Shown here: positions 8,872 to 17,621 of the stretch, one piece after another
Layout: each line of letters starts with the position of its first letter
Position numbering within the stretch: the first letter of the stretch is position 1
DNA from: Nocardia mikamii NBRC 108933
GTDB lineage: Bacteria; Actinomycetota; Actinomycetes; Mycobacteriales; Mycobacteriaceae
DNA length: 64,000 bases
Assembly: GCF_001613505.1 (NCBI RefSeq)
Contig: NZ_BDCM01000012.1
Location: 558,001-622,000, forward strand
Direction of reading: 5' to 3'
Made by a program: the position numbers and the translations under genes
Notes under the pieces: generated by a model
Told to the model about the DNA's origin: nothing
The model's input: only the letters and a program-made list of their open reading frames with translations
Database searches by the model: none

Positions 8872-8963
8872 CGGAGAACTCCACTCTGAGCTCGCTTGGG
8901 GCTACGTTTCGATACGCCGGTCCGGGACAGCCCGGGCGGTAGGAATCGACGAGTGCGCGTACG

Positions 8964-10205
8964 TCAACATGCGATCGAGTGCCCGAGCCGATCGCGTTTG
9001 GTTCGCAGATACGACAGGTTGTGCTCGGTGGCCTTCGTCGGAAGCGCAACCCGATTCGCCACGGTGATTCCGTGCTCGGACAATCCGGCACATTTCGCGA
9101 GATTGTTGGTGATCAGGTCGACTGCGCCGACACCCAGATGAGTCAAGATGGCCGCTCCCACACCGTAATCACGCGAATCGATCGGTAGCCCGAGGGCGAG
9201 GTTGGCATCGACGGTATCGAGCCCGGTGTCCTGCAGGGCATAGGCCTGTAGTTTCCGGCCGAGGCCGATACCGCGGCCCTCGTGACCGCGCATGTAGACC
9301 AGTACGCCGACGCCTTCAGCGTCGATCATACGCAGCGCGTCGCGCAGTTGAGAGCCGCAATCACAGCGCAGCGAACACATGATGTCGCCGGTAGCGCACT
9401 CGCTGTGCAGCCGTGCCAGCACCGGTTCCGTCGCGGTGGACGGATCACCACGGACCAGGACCAAGTGCTCGATCGCCGTTTCCGTGCTACGGAAGGCATA
9501 AGCCCGGAACACCCCGAATTCGGTCGGCAACATCGATTCACCGGCTACCTCGACGAGAGCCTCGCCGAGCACCTGCCGGCGATAGTGCACGATGTCGGCT
9601 ACCGTCACCAGTTCCAGCCCGTGCCTTTGCGCGAACGCCCGCGCGCTGCCGCCGCGCATCATCGCACCGGAGGGGTCGACCAGTTCACTGATCAGGCCGG
9701 TCTCCGGCATTCCCGCCATCCGCAACAGGTCGATCGTCGCTTCCGTGTGGCCGGCGCGGCGCAACACCCCGCCTTCGCGATAACGCAGGGGAAACACATG
9801 ACCCGGCCGCCGCAGCTGCTCCCCTCGCGTGCTGGGATCACCGAGGGATCGAATCGTGCGCGCGCGGTCCGCCGCGGACACCCCGGTCGACGTTTCGACG
9901 TGATCGACGCTCACGGTGAAGGCCGTCTGGTGACTGTCGGTGTTGTCCTCAACCATGAGCGGCAGTTCCAATGCGTCCAGGCGATCTCCGCGCATCGGGC
10001 AGCAGAGGATTCCCGTCGTGTGCGCGACCATGAATGCGACGCGGGATTCCGTGGCCGCCGATGCCGCCATCACCAGGTCGGCTTCGTTTTCGCGATTCGC
10101 GTCGTCCATGACCACCACCATCTCGCCACGGGCGAGGGCAGTCAGCGCGCGTGCCAGTGCTCCGTCCGGCTGCCGGGTTCCGGATCCCGTTGCTGCCTCA
10201 ACCAT
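8964..10205 (-). CDS. ribBA: Bifunctional 3,4-dihydroxy-2-butanone-4-phosphate synthase / GTP cyclohydrolase II
   Basis: 413 residues. The N-terminal RibB half (about 1-215) has DDANRENEADL and TGVSAADRARTI. The C-terminal RibA half has HSECATGD with the zinc cysteines at 270, 281 and 283 and the MRGHEGRGIGLG loop. It makes both starting blocks of riboflavin from ribulose 5-phosphate and GTP. It overlaps the flavin reductase gene by eight bases, so it belongs to the catabolic unit rather than to a riboflavin operon; no other rib genes flank it. This looks like a dedicated copy that raises flavin supply for the LLM monooxygenase. No FMN riboswitch is visible, consistent with control through the operon. 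Confidence 0.93.
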   Translation of the reverse strand: MVEAATGSGTRQPDGALARALTALARGEMVVVMDDANRENEADLVMAASAATESRVAFMVAHTTGILCCPMRGDRLDALELPLMVEDNTDSHQTAFTVSVDHVETSTGVSAADRARTIRSLGDPSTRGEQLRRPGHVFPLRYREGGVLRRAGHTEATIDLLRMAGMPETGLISELVDPSGAMMRGGSARAFAQRHGLELVTVADIVHYRRQVLGEALVEVAGESMLPTEFGVFRAYAFRSTETAIEHLVLVRGDPSTATEPVLARLHSECATGDIMCSLRCDCGSQLRDALRMIDAEGVGVLVYMRGHEGRGIGLGRKLQAYALQDTGLDTVDANLALGLPIDSRDYGVGAAILTHLGVGAVDLITNNLAKCAGLSEHGITVANRVALPTKATEHNLSYLRTKRDRLGHSIAC

Positions 10206-10704
10206 TGTTCTCCGCCATCGGGGCGTGCAATCCGAAGGTGCCCTGGTGGTAGACGAGCGGGGGCACCGGCAGGTGATCCAACGCCGCGACATGCCCGAGC
10301 ACGATGATGTGGTCGCCCCCTTCGACCATGCTCGCCACGTGGCAGGCCACCCACCCGCTCGCCTCGTCGATACGAGGAAGTCCGGAATCGACGTGCCAGG
10401 CTGTATCACTGATCTGCATTTTGTCGGTGCCCTTCTTCGCGAACGCCGCCGCGATGGCCGACTGATGCGCTGCCAGCACGTTGATGGCGAACCGTCGCGA
10501 TTCGGTGATGTGGCGCAACAGGTCCGAGGATCGGTCGAGAGACACCACGACCATCGGTGGAGCGATGGACAGCGACATGAATGCACTCACTGTCGTTCCG
10601 TGCGGCCGATCCCCGTCGAAGGTCGACACCACCGCCACGGGCGTCGGTATCGACCCCATGACAGCTCGAAATCGTGTATCGGTGATCGGTACTTTCGCGC
10701 TCAT
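10198..10704 (-). CDS. Flavin reductase (FMN/FAD:NAD(P)H), HpaC/RutF-like
   Basis: 168 residues, typical for the small flavin reductases that hand reduced flavin to two-component monooxygenases. Family features are FRAVMGSIPTPVAVVST, SLSIAPPMVVVSL, FAINVLAA and the late YHQGTFGL. The ATG at 10704 is preferred because GGGAGG precedes it by ten bases. It overlaps ribBA downstream by eight bases and follows a mycofactocin-type SDR. The obvious partner is the LLM-class monooxygenase at the start of the same gene string. Confidence 0.88.
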   Translation of the reverse strand: MSAKVPITDTRFRAVMGSIPTPVAVVSTFDGDRPHGTTVSAFMSLSIAPPMVVVSLDRSSDLLRHITESRRFAINVLAAHQSAIAAAFAKKGTDKMQISDTAWHVDSGLPRIDEASGWVACHVASMVEGGDHIIVLGHVAALDHLPVPPLVYHQGTFGLHAPMAENNG

Positions 10705-10729
10705 CTCGCACAAACCTCCCATGCGGCGC

Positions 10730-11563
10730 TCATTTGATCAGGAATCCGGAATCGACGGGCAGACTGACTCCGGTGATATACCTGGCCTCGTCCGAGGCCA
10801 GGAAGACCACCGCATTGCTGACATCGACAGGTTCGACCCATGGGGTCGGCAACACGCTGACGGAAGTGAAGGCCGCCTTGGCCGACTCGAGCGTCGGATT
10901 CGGATTAGCCGGTTGGAACAGGCCCCATACGCGGTCGTTCTGGATCATGTCGGTGTTCACATTGGTGGGATTGACCGTGTTCACCCGGATCCAGTAGTCG
11001 CCGAGTTCCTTGGCCAGTGTCTTCATCAGCCCGACGACCCCGTGTTTAGAGGCGGTGTAAGGCGCGGCGTTCGCCAGACCCTTCAAGCCGGCGGTCGAAC
11101 TGATCAGCACGATGGAACCGCCCGATCCCTGGCTCGTCATATGAGGCAGAGCCGCCTGAACCGTGTTCCAGACGCCGGTGAGATTGATATCGATGATGTC
11201 GCGCCAGCTGTCGGCACCGACCGACGTGACCGGATCGAGCTCGAGGATTCCGGCGTTGGCCACAACGATATCGAGGCGCCCCAAGACGTCGACCCCCTCG
11301 GCGACAGCCCCGTTCAACGCGTCCGCATCGCGGACATCTACCTGAACTGGAACGATTTTGCGGCCGTAGAACTCGACCTCGGCCACGGTCTGCTTCAGAT
11401 CATCCGCGGTCGCAGGCGGGTAACAGGTCACCGATGGCACGGGACCGCACAGGTCGACGGCGATAATGTCGGCGCCTTCTTCGGCGAGGCGAACGGCGTG
11501 ACTGCGGCCCTGGCCTCGCGCTGCCCCGGTGACGAAGGCGACTTTGCCCTCCAGACGGCGCAT
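10730..11563 (-). CDS. Mycofactocin-coupled SDR-family oxidoreductase (copy 1)
   Basis: 277 residues. The cofactor loop TGAARGQGRSHA at about residues 12-23, together with an insertion after the second strand, marks the SDR subfamily linked to the redox peptide mycofactocin, whose members hold NAD non-exchangeably; carveol dehydrogenase belongs here. Active-site Ser (VLISSTAG) and YTASK are present, and the C-terminus ends ITGVSLPVDSGFLIK. It should oxidise a secondary alcohol and pass electrons to mycofactocin. Gene order places it after a paralogue and before the flavin reductase. No mycofactocin biosynthesis genes are in the window. Confidence 0.88.
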   Translation of the reverse strand: MRRLEGKVAFVTGAARGQGRSHAVRLAEEGADIIAVDLCGPVPSVTCYPPATADDLKQTVAEVEFYGRKIVPVQVDVRDADALNGAVAEGVDVLGRLDIVVANAGILELDPVTSVGADSWRDIIDINLTGVWNTVQAALPHMTSQGSGGSIVLISSTAGLKGLANAAPYTASKHGVVGLMKTLAKELGDYWIRVNTVNPTNVNTDMIQNDRVWGLFQPANPNPTLESAKAAFTSVSVLPTPWVEPVDVSNAVVFLASDEARYITGVSLPVDSGFLIK

Positions 11564-11650
11564 GGGTAAATCCTTCCGATTGATTACTTGCGATCAGGTG
11601 GAAGCGAACGGCCGAAACCTCTCTGCCAGAAGAGATTCGGCGTATCCGCC

Positions 11651-12508
11651 TCAATAAGATGTGCGATCGGGATTCATGCCGGGCAGCACCAAATGTCCAC
11701 CGTCCACGGGCACTGCGATTCCAGTGACATCACAGGCTTCGTCAGAGGCGAGCCACAGGACTGCGTTACTTGTCGACTGCGACGACAGCAAACTGCGACC
11801 GGCCAGGGCAGACCAGTGGGCTGCGCCCGAACGACGGTCCTCGGCCGTGCCGTGATCGTGCCCAGCCATGAAGTTGCGCGCACCCTGCCAGTTGTTCATT
11901 TCGGTGCCGATGATTCCGGGGCAGATCGCGTTGCAGCGCACATTGTGGGGTGCGAGCTCCAACGCCGCGGACTTCATCAACCCCAGGACACCGTGCTTGG
12001 CGGCGGTGTAATGGGCATATCCCACACCGCCCTCCAAGCCGTTGATCGAGGAGACCAGCACGATGGATCCGGTTCTCCGCGCGATCATGTGCGGTGCTAC
12101 CGCTTTAATTGTCCGCCACGCGCCGGTGAGATTGACATCGAGAATGTCCTGCCACTCCCCATCGGCGATTTCCCAGAACCGCCCGAGATTCCATACACCG
12201 GCATTCGCCACCACGACATCGAGTTGCCCGAATTCGGCGACCGTTTCCTCGACCACCTGCGCCAGCATCTCCGAGGACCGGACATCACAAGCGAAAGTCG
12301 TCACTCGCCGATCCAGCGCCTGGATCTCCGCACGAAGCGACTCCAATTCTTCGGCGCGTCCCAGGGGATACGGCACATGCTCGAGGTTGTCGGCGATATC
12401 GATCGCGACCACGTCGGCTCCGTGCTGGGCCAGAGTCAGCGCATGTGATCGCCCCTGTCCCCGTGCGGCGCCGGTGACCAAGACGGTCTTGCCGCTCATC
12501 CTGCCCAT
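11651..12508 (-). CDS. Mycofactocin-coupled SDR-family oxidoreductase (copy 2)
   Basis: 285 residues with the same TGAARGQGRSHA loop as its neighbour at 10730-11563, a Ser in LVSSINGLEG and YTAAK as catalytic residues, and a C-terminus VTGIAVPVDGGHLVLPG. The two differ in much of their sequence, so they are older paralogues with probably different alcohol substrates or successive steps. The ATG at 12508 has GAAGGAG six bases upstream; ATG at 12499 is possible. It lies 75 bases after the LLM monooxygenase, consistent with oxidising the product of that enzyme. Confidence 0.87.
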   Translation of the reverse strand: MGRMSGKTVLVTGAARGQGRSHALTLAQHGADVVAIDIADNLEHVPYPLGRAEELESLRAEIQALDRRVTTFACDVRSSEMLAQVVEETVAEFGQLDVVVANAGVWNLGRFWEIADGEWQDILDVNLTGAWRTIKAVAPHMIARRTGSIVLVSSINGLEGGVGYAHYTAAKHGVLGLMKSAALELAPHNVRCNAICPGIIGTEMNNWQGARNFMAGHDHGTAEDRRSGAAHWSALAGRSLLSSQSTSNAVLWLASDEACDVTGIAVPVDGGHLVLPGMNPDRTSY

Positions 12509-12583
12509 GCTGTCTCCTTCAAATACCCCTCGGCGCGAGGCTTTTCAGTGCGTGGCACGAATACCGGTGCGTGGCGAACTCGC

Positions 12584-13768
12584 TCAGATCCAGTTGGGTG
12601 CGACCTCGGTCATGTAGAGCTCGTGACTGCGCATCTGCACGTCGTGCGGCTTGGGACCGGAGTGCTGGAAGTGCACCAGATATTCGGGACCGTGCTGGCT
12701 GACCATCTTCTCGATGTGCCGGTTGACGTCGTCGGGCGTACCGACGAACTCGAACCCGCGCTCACGCAGAGTCGCGTAGTCCGAACCGATCGAACCGGTC
12801 TCGCCCTGGCGGCGGAAAACCTCGGAGAACCCGACAGGCCCGAACCAAGCCGGGAAGACGAAACCGTTGCCCCTTTCAGCCCAGTAGTGCGCCTCGTCGG
12901 CATCGCGGGCGACGAGAACATCGCGGAAGATACCGATCCGTTCCCCTCGTTTGAGGGAACCATGGCCCGATGCCTCCGCTTCTTCCTGGTACACGTCCAT
13001 CAACCGGCTGATCATCGTCTCATCGGTGTTCATCAGGATCGGGACGATGCCCTCACGCGCGCAGAAGCGGAACGACTCCTCACTGAAGCTGAACGGCTGG
13101 AAAACCGGCGGATACGGCGACTGATACGGTTTGGGAGCGATCCCGACTTCCTTGACGATGCCGTTCTCGTCGAGCCCGGTGCCGTACAGGTTCACCGCCT
13201 CGTGGCCGAACTCCACATTCGCCGGTGGGATTTGCCAGTTTTCGGTCTGGATCGACACAGTGCGCTCGGTCCAGAGCTTCTTCATGATTTCCCAGTGCTC
13301 GACGAACCGGGCCCGGTTGGCCTGATCCTGCGCCGACTTGTCCGACGCGGTCGCGCCGACGTGATACCCCTGGCCCAGCACATCGGCCCAGCGCTTCTGG
13401 TACCCGCGAGCGATACCGGTGAATGCCCGGCCACGAGTCATGTGGTCCAACATCGCGATGTCTTCGGCGAGCCGAATAGGATTCTGGAACGGCAGCACGT
13501 TCGCCAGCTGACCCACCCGCAGGCGCTCGGTCTGCATACCGATGTAGAGATCCAGAAGAATCGGGTTGTTCGATTCCTCGAAACCCTCGATATGAAAATG
13601 GTGCTCGGTGAAGGCGACACCCCAGAAGCCGAGCGCGTCAGCCAGTTTCGACTGCTCGGAAATCTGCCACAGCATATTCTGGTAGTTCCGGTCGTTGACG
13701 CCGGCGAAACCACGCTTCAACTGATCGTAACTACCCACGACAGGCAGGTGGAAGAGAATATCTTTCAT
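12584..13768 (-). CDS. LLM-class flavin-dependent monooxygenase
   Basis: 394 residues of the bacterial-luciferase fold. Features are ALGFWGVAFTEHHF near residues 46-59, RLRVGQLANVLPFQNPIRLAEDIAMLDH written here only in part (LPFQNPIRLAEDIA), then GRAFTGIARG. Members use reduced FMN from a separate reductase to insert one oxygen atom; limonene 1,2-monooxygenase and alkane or ketone monooxygenases are in this group. It is the first gene of the 13.8 kb minus-strand string and is likely the entry enzyme, served by the flavin reductase and RibBA two to four genes downstream. Substrate unknown. Confidence 0.87.
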   Translation of the reverse strand: MKDILFHLPVVGSYDQLKRGFAGVNDRNYQNMLWQISEQSKLADALGFWGVAFTEHHFHIEGFEESNNPILLDLYIGMQTERLRVGQLANVLPFQNPIRLAEDIAMLDHMTRGRAFTGIARGYQKRWADVLGQGYHVGATASDKSAQDQANRARFVEHWEIMKKLWTERTVSIQTENWQIPPANVEFGHEAVNLYGTGLDENGIVKEVGIAPKPYQSPYPPVFQPFSFSEESFRFCAREGIVPILMNTDETMISRLMDVYQEEAEASGHGSLKRGERIGIFRDVLVARDADEAHYWAERGNGFVFPAWFGPVGFSEVFRRQGETGSIGSDYATLRERGFEFVGTPDDVNRHIEKMVSQHGPEYLVHFQHSGPKPHDVQMRSHELYMTEVAPNWI

Positions 13769-14225
13769 CGCGAATTACGCTCCTGTAGACGCGCCGAAGC
13801 CTCAGCATTTCATCGGCACTAGGTGATCGTTTACGGTCTTTTATGCGAGGGCGTCAGGGGCCGCCGCCTGCTCCCAGACACCCCGAACCGCAGCCGCCTG
13901 AGCGCTCGGTACCGCGAGTTGCCGCACACTGCGGTGCGGCACTCCCGCAGTACCGGCCTGAGGTCCAGACTGGGGAGGACATTGCTTGGAAGCATGAATC
14001 GACCATAAGGCGGTGATGTAGGTCGCATGCGTACCAAGTTGAGACAGTCCATACACTCCGACCGCGACAGCTCATACGCCGCGCACGAGCGACCGGGACG
14101 AGGGATCTGAGCGATGGGACCACGCCCAAGCGAGTCTCATGCGTTCCCCGGCTTCAACGAAACCCTCATCCGCTGTTTCATTGGCTACCGCCCCGACATC
14201 ACTCTTGCCCCAGCAGCCCCAACAG
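13769..14225. other. Gene-poor stretch, likely promoter side of the LLM cluster
   Basis: No coding frame here has a family signature or a convincing start. The part next to 13769 must hold the promoter of the minus-strand cluster, but I could not pick hexamers with confidence. The segment around 13.98-14.10 kb is lower in GC than its surroundings. The rest up to 14225 looks like decayed sequence leading into the tRNA-flank-like repeat. Confidence 0.5.
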
Positions 14226-14369
14226 TCACAACACCCAGCTGGATTCGAACCAGGAAAGCAGCGACATTTCCGCAGATAGAAGCGCTACAGGACCGAAAGC
14301 CAACTCACAGACAGCGAATGGCCAGAACCCATAAAGACCCTGACCAGGCATTATCAGAATTGTGGACCT
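14226..14369 (+). repeat. Diverged copy of the tRNA-Val(CAC) 3'-flank sequence (copy A)
   Basis: About 140 bases aligning collinearly, by eye at roughly three quarters identity, with 34424-34568. Shared blocks include ACACCCAGCT, ATTTCCGCAGAT, GCCAAC, CAGAACCCA and AGAATTGTGG. The similarity stops where the tRNA gene begins in the other copy; here a decayed helix-turn-helix gene follows instead. The hairpin found in the other copy is broken in this one. Both copies have the same orientation. Confidence 0.65.
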
Positions 14370-14835
14370 GGCTGAGCGTTACGCGAAACGGGATGACCTG
14401 CGGAAACTCGAAAACCTCACCGCCGGAATCCAATCCGACAACCCTGAATCGAGGCAACGGCAGCGGAAAACAGCCACACCGGCGCAGGCCGAGCCAGCCC
14501 GGAACATCCAACGCCGACTCCCCCGCCACACCATCGACGAACTCGTCCACGCCTACCGCGACGGCGCAACTACCCTTCGAACTCGCCCGCCGATACATCA
14601 TCTCCAAAACCGCGGTGCTGAACCTACTCACCAGAGAAGGCATCACCCGCCGGCACCAACCACTCAACGACACCGACATCGACCACCTCGAACGCCTCTA
14701 CCTCGCCGGACACTCCCTCGCATCCTGCAGCCGACTGACCGGACACCCGCCAGCACGATCAAAGACGCACTCCACACCCGCGGCACCCCCATGCGCCCCG
14801 CCGGCGGCAACCCTAACAACCATCAACGACCCTGA
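14362..14835 (+). pseudogene. Frameshifted helix-turn-helix protein remnant of the recombinase-associated type
   Basis: Three pieces in two frames join into one recognisable protein. Frame one gives LPRHTIDELVHAYRDGATT, a shift near 14572-14578 leads to ELARRYIISKTAVLNLLTREG and later DIDHLERLYLAGHSLAS, and a second shift near 14745-14752 returns to PASTIKDALHTRGTPMRPAGG. This twin HTH layout is that of small proteins accompanying or fused to serine recombinases in actinobacteria. Two shifts make a working product unlikely. It lies directly beside the tRNA-flank-like repeat, which fits the remains of an old integrated element. Confidence 0.65.
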
Positions 14836-15045
14836 CACCCGGCGTCGACACGCCCGAACAAGTCACCAATTCGACGGCGCTAGCGAATATTCAGCAGTGT
14901 CCCGTAGGTGCGAACCTGGCCAGCGAACGCAAGCAACGCGGCCGCGGCCGCCTTACCGCGCGACACGCCACGCCGGAGGTGTGAGCAAGCCGGTCGTCGC
15001 CGCGATCGACAGGACCCGTGGGTCGGTTCACCGCGTGACCGGTTG

Positions 15046-15210
15046 TGGCACTTGACCAGCCAGCCCCCCGAATGGGCAAGGACACACTCTGGTGTGCTCG
15101 AAGTCCGAAACGAGGTCGCGTTACCGGGCCGCGAACGTCGCAGCGATGTCCGCGTGCTCTTCGCCGATGGCAGCCACATCGCCCTGGAAGTGCGGACTTA
15201 CTCCCTCGCC
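15046..15210 (+). pseudogene. Possible remnant of a CoiA-like nuclease-domain gene
   Basis: In one plus frame a short stretch reads like real protein: TSQPPEWARTHSGVLEV, then DVRVLFADGSHIALEV. The pattern of a beta hairpin ending in an acidic residue one step from a basic or polar one recalls CoiA-like and other PD-(D/E)XK domains. Before and after this stretch no frame keeps the character, so it is at best a fragment. An intact protein with a comparable core lies at 40034-40975. Confidence is low. Confidence 0.3.
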
Positions 15211-15417
15211 ATCGTCGGCACCCGCCGGCCGGATCGACCCGTCGAGCGCGAGCTGCTTCGTCGTTCTGCTGTCGCAGTCGGACAACACGCGCTACGCCGG
15301 GGTACCGCGTCACGGCGCCTCGACCTGAAGGTTTCCCGGCGCCGTTACCGCCGAGATGGCGCCACCACAGTGCAGGCAAAGGGCATCCGAATGCCGACCG
15401 GCAGGTGCTCCACCGAC

Positions 15418-16776
15418 CTAACTCGGAAGCCCCAGGCTCGCCGAGACCGCCTTCGCGGCGCGCTCGCCGGAGGTGGCCGCGTCGGCGAGCGACGGCAGGT
15501 CGAGCTGGTAATCGCCAGCGAAATAGATGCTTTCGAGCGGGTCGCGCAGGGTCGGGAGCGTCGTGCGACGCCCGGGCGCCCAGAACGGAACGACGCGGTG
15601 GTGCCGGCGCAGTATGCCCTCCCCCAATTTCCCTTCCAGCTCGGGCAGGACCGTGAGCAGGTCGTCGGTGAATCGGGCGACGATCTCCTCGTCGGGCAGG
15701 TCGAGCAATGCGTCGGCCTTACCGCCGCCTGCGAAACAAGCCAGCGCCCCGCCAGGCTTGCGGTCGCTGCCGGTGCGCAGCGCCGCGGCGTGATTGAACA
15801 CCGCCTGGAAGGACAGCTGGGGTGTGGAAATGGCGAAGTACTCGTCCCAGCGCTGCGGCCCGGCTTCATCGGTGAAGAAGCCGACAACGACGTACCGCCC
15901 GTAGGTGATGTCGTTGAACGCGTTGCGGTACCGCTGCGGAAGGTCCGGGATGATCCGCTCGCAGACGTCCGCGGGCGCGGTCACGATCGCTCGCCGGGCT
16001 CGCAACCGGGCCGGGCGATCGCCGGCGAGATAGTCGACGACGACGCCGTCACCGTCGCTGCGCACCGATTGCACCACGGAGTTCAGCCTGATTCGTTCCC
16101 CGAGATCTTCGGTCAGCACGTCGGTCAGGGTCTGATTGCCACCGGCGGGAAGGGAGAAGTTGGGGATCTTCTCGGGGTCGGCGAGTGCCAAACCGACCGA
16201 GGTGACGAATTGGGTGGCGGCCGTCTCGTGCAGATCGCATCCCATCCACTGCGCCGACCATGATCGGACGACCGAGCGAGCCAGTTCCGAACGCACTCCC
16301 TTCAGCAGATATGACGCGAGCTTGGTGTCGAGCCGGGCGCGAACTCGTTGGGCGACAGAGCTTTCCGATTCGAGGAACGGCGTCACCGCCAGGATGCGCG
16401 AGCCGACGAGGGCCAGGCCGAAACGGTCCAGCATGGTCATCCGGGTGCGGAACATGAGCGCGAACGGGTTCGAGGTGTCGACCGTCGCGCCGTTGAGGTG
16501 CAGCGCGATGCTCTTACCCGCGAGCGACCCCATCTCGATGCCGTGCCGGTCGAGTGCATCGATCAAAGTGCCGGTGCCCTCGGTGAACTGGGTACCGACG
16601 TTGATCCAATAGTCGCCCTGCCGAACGGTGTCGACGCGGCCACCGGTGCGATCGGTGGATTCGAGGACAACGGTGTCGGTGTGTTGTCCGAGCGTGGTCG
16701 CCGCGGTCAATCCCGCCATTCCGGCGCCGACGACGACTACGTCGGTGGTTTCTTCCACGACATCGTGGGTTTGCAT
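15418..16776 (-). CDS. FAD-dependent amine oxidase/phytoene desaturase-type oxidoreductase
   Basis: 452 residues. The FAD-binding start VVVVGAGMAGLTAATTL is at about residues 13-29, followed by the GG doublet of RTGGRV, and the closing FAD motif is IYFAGDYQLDLPSLADAATSG near the C-terminus. Such enzymes oxidise amines or other C-N or C-C bonds and release peroxide. The ATG at 16776 has AAGGAG six bases upstream. It follows the 233-residue membrane protein gene by 85 bases on the same strand. No signal peptide or Tat motif is seen, so the protein is cytosolic. Substrate not deducible. Confidence 0.83.
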   Translation of the reverse strand: MQTHDVVEETTDVVVVGAGMAGLTAATTLGQHTDTVVLESTDRTGGRVDTVRQGDYWINVGTQFTEGTGTLIDALDRHGIEMGSLAGKSIALHLNGATVDTSNPFALMFRTRMTMLDRFGLALVGSRILAVTPFLESESSVAQRVRARLDTKLASYLLKGVRSELARSVVRSWSAQWMGCDLHETAATQFVTSVGLALADPEKIPNFSLPAGGNQTLTDVLTEDLGERIRLNSVVQSVRSDGDGVVVDYLAGDRPARLRARRAIVTAPADVCERIIPDLPQRYRNAFNDITYGRYVVVGFFTDEAGPQRWDEYFAISTPQLSFQAVFNHAAALRTGSDRKPGGALACFAGGGKADALLDLPDEEIVARFTDDLLTVLPELEGKLGEGILRRHHRVVPFWAPGRRTTLPTLRDPLESIYFAGDYQLDLPSLADAATSGERAAKAVSASLGLPS

Positions 16777-16861
16777 GGTGACTCCTTACCGTGAAGCTTT
16801 CGTGAGGATCCGGTGCACCGCCGACGGCCCACGTGGGCCGTCGCGGCGATCGGCACCCGGG

Positions 16862-17563
16862 TCAAGGTCGGGCGGTGACCGCAGCGCCGGCACCGCCGAG
16901 CTGGGCGTCGACGCGCTTGTTGTGCGCGTCGAAGGCCCGATAGGCGCGGTAGTACGTGAACATCTGCAGGCCCCACGTCGACAGCGCGAGAATGTAGAAA
17001 ATCGTGTGCTCGGAATCGTCACCCGGGATGTGCACGAAGTCGTAGATCGCGGCGATGAAAAACGCGCAGGCGGTGGCGATGCCGGCCCAGACCGCGTGGC
17101 GCCGCTCGCCGATATTCCACAGGCGCTTGACGAAATAGATCAGGAAGATCGTGGTGAGCACATTCACGACGATGTAGAAGATCTTGCCCGGGGCGCCGAT
17201 ATGGTCGGCGAACGTGCTGAGAACGAAGCCCACCACGGCGGCGAGCGCGAAGGCGCCGATGTCGACCGCGACGGACGGCTTGTATCGGTGGGTGACCTTC
17301 ATCAGCCCCAGGACCAGAATCAGCGTGATGCCGACGGACCGGGAGAAGGCGTCGAGAAAGTAGGCGAAGTGGTACATCGGGCTGTCGTGACCCGCTTGGA
17401 TGAGACCGTAGATCAGGAAGTTCGTTCCCGAGGTCGCCACGATCATCCACTCGATACCGAGCAGGTAGTTCTTGTAGTTCCGGATGAATGCGATCCCGCA
17501 GCTGAATCCGACAGCGATCATCCAGATGTCCGACACTGCGAACAGCAGCTCTCTGATGGACAT
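16862..17563 (-). CDS. Multi-pass membrane protein of unknown function
   Basis: 233 residues with about six or seven hydrophobic segments, for example DIWMIAVGFSCGIAFI, MIVATSGTNFLIYGLI, IGAFALAAVVGFVLS and AVWAGIATACAFFIAAIYD. I do not recognise the family. The start at 17563 (MSIREL) is chosen because GGAGA lies seven bases upstream; an ATG at 17596 in frame has no such site. It sits between the hotdog protein and the amine-oxidase-like gene, all on the minus strand, so it may import a substrate, hold the flavoenzyme at the membrane or sense a ligand. Which of these holds cannot be judged from sequence. Confidence 0.75.
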   Translation of the reverse strand: MSIRELLFAVSDIWMIAVGFSCGIAFIRNYKNYLLGIEWMIVATSGTNFLIYGLIQAGHDSPMYHFAYFLDAFSRSVGITLILVLGLMKVTHRYKPSVAVDIGAFALAAVVGFVLSTFADHIGAPGKIFYIVVNVLTTIFLIYFVKRLWNIGERRHAVWAGIATACAFFIAAIYDFVHIPGDDSEHTIFYILALSTWGLQMFTYYRAYRAFDAHNKRVDAQLGGAGAAVTARP

Positions 17564-17621
17564 GTATTTCTCCGTAGGTTGTGTGGAAGCTGACATCAGC
17601 CGACCGGCGGCGATGGCTCTT

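Noticed and set aside
10205..10260. FMN riboswitch ahead of ribBA
   Set aside because: ribBA starts inside the end of the flavin reductase gene, leaving no leader for an aptamer.
13980..14060. End of an insertion sequence
   Set aside because: No matching inverted end, target duplication or transposase was found.
14114..15055. One continuous plus-strand gene of about 313 codons
   Set aside because: Only the middle resembles a protein family and it needs two frame changes to read properly; composition at both ends is not protein-like.
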